A stretch of 64,000 nt of DNA, taken from Arcobacter ellisii. Lineage in GTDB: Bacteria > Campylobacterota > Campylobacteria > Campylobacterales > Arcobacteraceae. Where the stretch lies: contig NZ_CP032097.1 of assembly GCF_003544915.1 (NCBI RefSeq), positions 1,302,001 to 1,366,000 of the forward strand, given 5' to 3'. The notes beneath the pieces are model-generated. The model did no database searches and was not told the DNA's origin. It saw only the letters and a program-made list of their open reading frames with translations. Below are positions 59,800 through 64,000 of the stretch, in pieces; positions within the stretch are counted from its first letter, which is position 1, and the number at the start of each line of letters is the position of its first letter. A program made the translations under genes and the position numbers.

Positions 59800-60747
59800 A
59801 TGACTCTTCAAGAAATTGCAAATTATATTGGTTTAGATATCACAAGTGACAAAGAGATTACTGGTTTAAATACATTAACAGATTCAACAGAATTTGAACT
59901 TACTTTTTTAGAAAATAAAAAATATTTATCAGATTTAAAAAATACAAAAGCAGCAGCAGTTTTAGTTACACAAGAGAATTCAAGTGAAGTTCCTCAAAAT
60001 ACTATTGCTTTAATTTGTGATGAACCATATTTAATGTTAGCAAAAATTAGCAAACTTTTTGCTCCAAATGTGATAGAAATGGATGGTGAAAAGCCATTAG
60101 TTGGTGGTGGAACAAAAGTTATGCCAAACGTTTATATTGGTAAAAATTCAGTTATTGGAAGTGATTGTACTATAATGGCTGGAGCTTTTATCGGGGATAA
60201 TGTAACTATTGGAAATAACACTATTATTTATCCAAATGTTACAATTTATAGAGATTGTAAAGTTGGAAATGATTGTATTATTCATGCAGGAACTGTTGTT
60301 GGTAGTGATGGTTTTGGATTTGCTAATACAAAAGATGGTAAATATATAAAAATTTATCAAAATGGAAATGTTGAAATTGGAAATGATGTTGAAATAGGCG
60401 CAAATTGTACCATTGATAGAGCAGTATTCAAAACAACAAAAATTGATAGTGGTGTTCGAATTGATAATCTAGTTCATATTGGACACAATTGTAAAATAAG
60501 TTCAGGTTGTATTTTAGTTTCTCAAGTTGGATTATCAGGTTCTACAACTTTACATCCTTATGTTGTTATGGGTGGACAAAGTGCAACAGCTGGGCATTTA
60601 GAAATTGCACCTTTTACAACAATTGCAGCTCGTGGTGGTGTAACTAAAACAATACATGAACCAAAAAAACAATGGGCAGGTTTCCCTTTATTTGAGCATA
60701 GACAATGGCTTAAATTACAAGGAAAAATTTCAAATTTATTAAAGTAA
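59800..60747 (+). CDS. lpxD: UDP-3-O-acyl-glucosamine N-acyltransferase
   Basis: 315-residue lipid A enzyme that adds the N-linked acyl chain. An N-terminal uridine-binding region (about 1-95) is followed by a left-handed beta-helix of hexapeptide repeats (MPNVYIGKNSVIGSDCTIMAG and so on). The catalytic histidine lies in VHIGHNCKI near residue 228-231. A C-terminal helical tail ends the protein. AAAGGATAAAA precedes the ATG. ftsK follows closely. Confidence 0.94.
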   Translation: MTLQEIANYIGLDITSDKEITGLNTLTDSTEFELTFLENKKYLSDLKNTKAAAVLVTQENSSEVPQNTIALICDEPYLMLAKISKLFAPNVIEMDGEKPLVGGGTKVMPNVYIGKNSVIGSDCTIMAGAFIGDNVTIGNNTIIYPNVTIYRDCKVGNDCIIHAGTVVGSDGFGFANTKDGKYIKIYQNGNVEIGNDVEIGANCTIDRAVFKTTKIDSGVRIDNLVHIGHNCKISSGCILVSQVGLSGSTTLHPYVVMGGQSATAGHLEIAPFTTIAARGGVTKTIHEPKKQWAGFPLFEHRQWLKLQGKISNLLK

Positions 60748-60757
60748 AGGCTTTATC

Positions 60758-63001
60758 ATAGCTAAGAAAATTATATCCCTAATTATTTTATTTATTATTG
60801 TTTATTTTCAATTTTCTACATTTGAAAGTGGAAAAGAGATTGTGGGAAATGTTGGATATTCTTTTTCTGATTTTTCTCATAAATATTTTGGATATTTATC
60901 TTATGTATATTTATTGTTATTAATATTTCCTCTTTATGCAATTAATTTTAAGAAAAATATCGACCAAAAAGATTTAATATTAAATGTTCTTGTTGTCTTT
61001 TTACTACTTTTTGTTTGTTTGATTTTTCAAGCATTAATTCTTGAAAATCCTTATACAAGAGGAGAAATTGGGAATATTTTGGTTGATTCCTTAAGTCCTG
61101 TAATAGGACGTGCAGGTCTTTATTTCTTTGTTTTAGTTGGTTTTATAATTTCAGTTTTAGTTCTATTTGAAAATTCAGATTTTGATATTGAAGATTTAAA
61201 AAAATTAAAAAATAAAATAAAATTAAGAAATAGTTTAGATATTAAAAGAATAGAAAATAAACGAAGAGAAAAAAGAGTTGAAGAAACAACAAAAGAAGTT
61301 TTAAATAGTATAGATAAAAAACTTAATAAAACTATTCCTGAAGTAAAAGAAATTAAAACAACTCCAGATAATAGTAATAAAAATGTAGCAACAATAACTC
61401 CTGAAATATATGAAAATATTGAAGAGATAAAAGATACAAATATTTATGAATCTTCTTTATTTGATAGTGATGATTTTGAAAAAGATATTCAAGTAGTTGA
61501 ATCACATGGAATTATTGTAGATGAGTTAGAAGAAAACAAAAAACTTTTAGCAGAAATTGAAGTAGGTAAAACTGAAAAACCTAAAAATTTTGAATTACCA
61601 CCAACTTCATTTTTTCAAAATCCTCCAAAGGATAATAAATCAAAAGTTTCAGAAGCTTTTATTGACCAAAAAATTGGAGATTTATTAGATAAACTTGCAA
61701 TGTTTAAAATTGAAGGTGATGTTGTAAGAACTTATACAGGTCCTGTTGTTACAACTTTCGAGTTTAAACCAGCACCAAATGTAAAAGTTTCAAAAATTTT
61801 GAGCCTACAAGATGATTTAGCAATGGCATTAAAAGCTCAAACAATTAGGATTCAAGCACCAATTCCTGGAAAAGATGTTGTGGGAATTGAAGTTCCAAAT
61901 GAAGATACACAAACAATATATTTAAAAGAGATGTTAGAGAGTGAGATTTTCCAAAATTCTATTTCACCACTTACTATGATTTTAGGAAAAGATATTGTAG
62001 GTAAACCATTTATAACAGATTTAAAAAAGCTTCCACATCTTTTGATTGCTGGAACAACGGGGTCAGGTAAATCAGTTGGAATTAACTCAATGATTTTATC
62101 TTTACTTTATAAAAATTCACCAGATAATTTAAGACTTGTGATGATTGACCCAAAAATGCTTGAGTTTTCAATGTATAATGATATTCCACATCTTTTAACT
62201 CCTGTTATTACAAAAGCAAGTGATGCAATCAATGCTTTAGCAAATATGGTTAGTGAGATGGAAAGACGTTATACATTAATGTCAAAAACAAAAACAAAAA
62301 ATATTGAAAACTATAATGAAAAAGCAAAAAATGAAGGTTATGAAACTATGCCTTATATTGTTGTTGTAATTGATGAGTTAGCAGATTTGATGATGACAAG
62401 TGGAAAAGATGTTGAATACTCAATCGCAAGACTTGCCCAAATGGCAAGAGCAAGTGGAATTCACTTAATAGTTGCAACTCAAAGACCATCTGTTGATGTT
62501 GTAACAGGACTTATTAAAGCAAATTTACCAAGTAGATTATCTTATAAAGTAGGGCAAAAGATAGATTCTAAAATTATTTTAGATTCAATGGGAGCTGAAT
62601 CACTTCTTGGACGTGGAGATATGTTATTTACACCTCCTGGAATGTCTGGACTTGTGAGAATTCATGCACCTTGGTCAACAGAAAGCGAAATTGAAAAAGT
62701 TGTAGAGTTTTTAAAAGACCAAAGAGAAGTTTCTTATGATATGAACTTTATAAAAGATAGAAATTCTGGTGTTTCTTCATCTGGTGGTGGAAATTCAAAT
62801 AATTCAGATTTAGTTGAACTTGATGAATTATATGAAGATGCAAAAGAGATTGTTTTAACTGAGAAAAAGACTTCAATCTCATATATTCAAAGAAGACTTA
62901 GAATTGGATATAACAGAGCAGCAACAATTGTTGAACAGTTAGAACAAACTGGAATTTTATCTGAAGTAAATGCTAAGGGAAATAGAGAAATCTTAATTTA
63001 A
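60758..63001 (+). CDS. ftsK: DNA translocase FtsK, apparent ATA start
   Basis: Septal DNA pump that clears chromosome ends at division. The first usual start codon is GTG at 60842, but the frame continues upstream as AKKIISLIILFIIVYFQF, a clear TM helix that completes the four expected of FtsK. No ATG, GTG or TTG lies in it. ATA at 60758, followed by GCT AAG AAA, stands 7 bases after AAAGG, so I start there (747 residues). Motor motifs: AGTTGSGKSVGINSM (Walker A), VVVIDELADLMM (Walker B) and SGIHLIVATQRPSVDVVTG. The C-terminal winged helix has SYIQRRLRIGYNRAA. Confidence 0.9.
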   Translation: MAKKIISLIILFIIVYFQFSTFESGKEIVGNVGYSFSDFSHKYFGYLSYVYLLLLIFPLYAINFKKNIDQKDLILNVLVVFLLLFVCLIFQALILENPYTRGEIGNILVDSLSPVIGRAGLYFFVLVGFIISVLVLFENSDFDIEDLKKLKNKIKLRNSLDIKRIENKRREKRVEETTKEVLNSIDKKLNKTIPEVKEIKTTPDNSNKNVATITPEIYENIEEIKDTNIYESSLFDSDDFEKDIQVVESHGIIVDELEENKKLLAEIEVGKTEKPKNFELPPTSFFQNPPKDNKSKVSEAFIDQKIGDLLDKLAMFKIEGDVVRTYTGPVVTTFEFKPAPNVKVSKILSLQDDLAMALKAQTIRIQAPIPGKDVVGIEVPNEDTQTIYLKEMLESEIFQNSISPLTMILGKDIVGKPFITDLKKLPHLLIAGTTGSGKSVGINSMILSLLYKNSPDNLRLVMIDPKMLEFSMYNDIPHLLTPVITKASDAINALANMVSEMERRYTLMSKTKTKNIENYNEKAKNEGYETMPYIVVVIDELADLMMTSGKDVEYSIARLAQMARASGIHLIVATQRPSVDVVTGLIKANLPSRLSYKVGQKIDSKIILDSMGAESLLGRGDMLFTPPGMSGLVRIHAPWSTESEIEKVVEFLKDQREVSYDMNFIKDRNSGVSSSGGGNSNNSDLVELDELYEDAKEIVLTEKKTSISYIQRRLRIGYNRAATIVEQLEQTGILSEVNAKGNREILI

Positions 63002-63033
63002 CAAATTGTTACTTTTTATTTACATTGATACAC

Positions 63034-63039
63034 TATAAT
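63034..63039 (+). promoter_or_regulatory. Promoter -10 box for the second two-component operon
   Basis: TATAAT 26 bases before the TTG start at 63065, in the gap after ftsK. Confidence 0.5.
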
Positions 63040-63064
63040 TCAAAAGTAAATAAGGAGTAAAAAT

Positions 63065-63751
63065 TTGATTAATATTTTAATGATTGAAGATGACATTGAA
63101 CTAGCTAAAATCTTAACTGAATACCTAAACCAATATAATATAGTTGTTACAAATTATGATACTCCAGAACTTGGAATATCAGCACTCTCTTTAAAAAAAT
63201 ATGATTTAGTTATATTAGATTTATCTCTTCCAAATATTGATGGAATAGAAGTTTGTAGAATAATTAGACAAAAATATGATTTACCAATTATTATATCTTC
63301 TGCAAGGTCATATTTAGGTGATAAAATCGCTTGTTTTTCTTATGGAGCTGATGATTTTATGCCAAAACCATATGATACACAAGAATTAATACTTAGAATA
63401 AAATCTATTTTAAAAAGATGTAATCATCAAATTATTGAAAAAGAGTCTTCTTTAAATAAAAAACAAATATTTACTTTTGATGAATCTAAAATGGAAATAT
63501 ATAAAGATGGAGAACTTCTTGATTTAACAAATGCTGAGTATTTTATACTTCAATATATGATTCAAAAAAATGGTTTTGTTGTTTCAAGGCAAGAGTTACT
63601 TTCAAATGTTGATTCTATAAAATATGAAAGTTCTTATAAAAGTATTGATGTTTTAATTGGTCGAGTTAGGACAAAAATCGAAGAAAATACTAAAAAACCC
63701 AAATATATTTTGTCAATTAGAGGAGTTGGTTATAAACTGGTTAATCAATAA
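63065..63751 (+). CDS. OmpR-family response regulator
   Basis: 228-residue DNA-binding regulator starting at TTG with AAGGAG upstream. Receiver domain: acidic residues E8-D10, phospho-acceptor D52 (VILDLSLP), IISSARS and FMPKPYD. The winged-helix domain ends in ILSIRGVGYKLVNQ. It resembles the ArsR-type acid-response regulators of Helicobacter and related bacteria, but I would not name it. The partner kinase begins inside its last codons. Confidence 0.92.
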   Translation: MINILMIEDDIELAKILTEYLNQYNIVVTNYDTPELGISALSLKKYDLVILDLSLPNIDGIEVCRIIRQKYDLPIIISSARSYLGDKIACFSYGADDFMPKPYDTQELILRIKSILKRCNHQIIEKESSLNKKQIFTFDESKMEIYKDGELLDLTNAEYFILQYMIQKNGFVVSRQELLSNVDSIKYESSYKSIDVLIGRVRTKIEENTKKPKYILSIRGVGYKLVNQ

Positions 63752-64000
63752 AAAAGATTCTATTTTTTTTCAAATTAGGCTTTTTTTTCTTTCAATTTTT
63801 TTAATTATTAATATCATCATAATAATACAATTTATAGTTGATAGCAAAACATACTCTTTATTGGAGATAAAAAGATATCTCTCAACAATTAGAATAGTTG
63901 AAGATTTGAATATGAAAAATGCCTCACTTCAAGAAATTAATGAAAAAATTGCAATTTTTGATATGAAATTATCAAATAAAAATCTACAAGATATATTAAC
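63726..64000 (+). CDS. Sensor histidine kinase, partial (cut by window end)
   Basis: N-terminal part of the cognate kinase. A positively charged start, NKKDSIFFQIR, leads into TM1 (LFFLSIFLIINIIIIIQFIV) and the beginning of a periplasmic domain (SKTYSLLEIKRYLSTIRIVEDL). The only usual in-frame start is TTG at 63726, with AGGAG directly abutting it, which is too close for normal initiation. ATC at 63744, just before AATAAAAAAGAT, aligns with the start of the other kinase in this window and may be the true start. It continues beyond 64000. Confidence 0.75.
   Translation, partial: MVINWLINKKDSIFFQIRLFFLSIFLIINIIIIIQFIVDSKTYSLLEIKRYLSTIRIVEDLNMKNASLQEINEKIAIFDMKLSNKNLQDIL

Overview
The window comes from a very AT-rich bacterial chromosome, about a quarter G+C by eye, with dense coding and short operons that often overlap by 1 to 23 bases. 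The gene set fits the Campylobacterota, most likely Arcobacteraceae (Arcobacter/Aliarcobacter): a cydAB operon preceded by a DUF4492 gene, a putative metalloprotease of the CJM1_0395 type, HBM- and CZB-type chemoreceptors, several OmpR-type two-component systems and a B12-uptake locus. This placement rests on protein families, not on a marker-gene search. I see no tRNA, rRNA, CRISPR array or insertion sequence.

Layout. 1-5.2 kb: a chemoreceptor, a two-component pair and an SPFH/NfeD membrane pair. 5.2-10.2 kb: the cytochrome bd oxidase locus. It holds cydA, cydB, a DUF4492 protein, an unannotated 33-residue CydX-like protein, two NifX-like (FeMo-cofactor-binding fold) paralogues and a divergent regulator that fuses a DUF134 helix-turn-helix to the same NifX-like fold. 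A perfect 14-bp inverted repeat sits over the divergent promoter. 10.2-14.2 kb: a DsrE-like periplasmic protein, a multi-TM carrier, an outer-membrane barrel and a peroxiredoxin. 14.2-19.3 kb: a self-contained TonB system (receptor, membrane 4Fe-4S protein, ExbB, ExbD, TonB) behind a PhoB-style direct-repeat promoter. 19.4-22.8 kb: sbcDC. 22.9-25.6 kb: an accessory patch with a broken gene, a HigBA-like toxin-antitoxin pair with its own leader ORF, an S24 peptidase-like protein, a DCC thiol protein and an Nmad2-domain protein.

25.6-29.3 kb: aat, rsuA, a HAD phosphatase, a candidate small RNA and a NosL-like/SafE-like pair. 29.3-36.3 kb: a cobalamin locus (receptor, binding protein, ATPase, permease and cobB), interrupted by sixA and acpH on the other strand. 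36.4-49 kb: transport and housekeeping genes (SLAC1-type channel, aldo/keto reductase, CZB chemoreceptor, ubiB, ybgC, a phospholipase D-like nuclease, M48 protease, rmuC, metal efflux permease). 49-64 kb: an EamA transporter, moeA, ttcA-like, DUF523, trxC, flagellar-type small proteins, a diguanylate cyclase, pssA, ppx, ilvBN, lpxD, ftsK and a second two-component pair that runs off the right edge.

The most unusual observations are three. First, the cytochrome bd locus surrounds its oxidase with three NifX-fold proteins and a symmetric operator. Second, at least three genes (cobB, ubiB, ftsK) have reading frames whose conserved N-termini can only begin at ATC or ATA; each such codon sits where a start is expected, and in cobB and ftsK it lies a normal distance from a good ribosome binding site. 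Third, an orphan terminator-ended RNA near 27.9-28.04 kb exposes an anti-Shine-Dalgarno loop. All functions are read from sequence alone; no database search was run.
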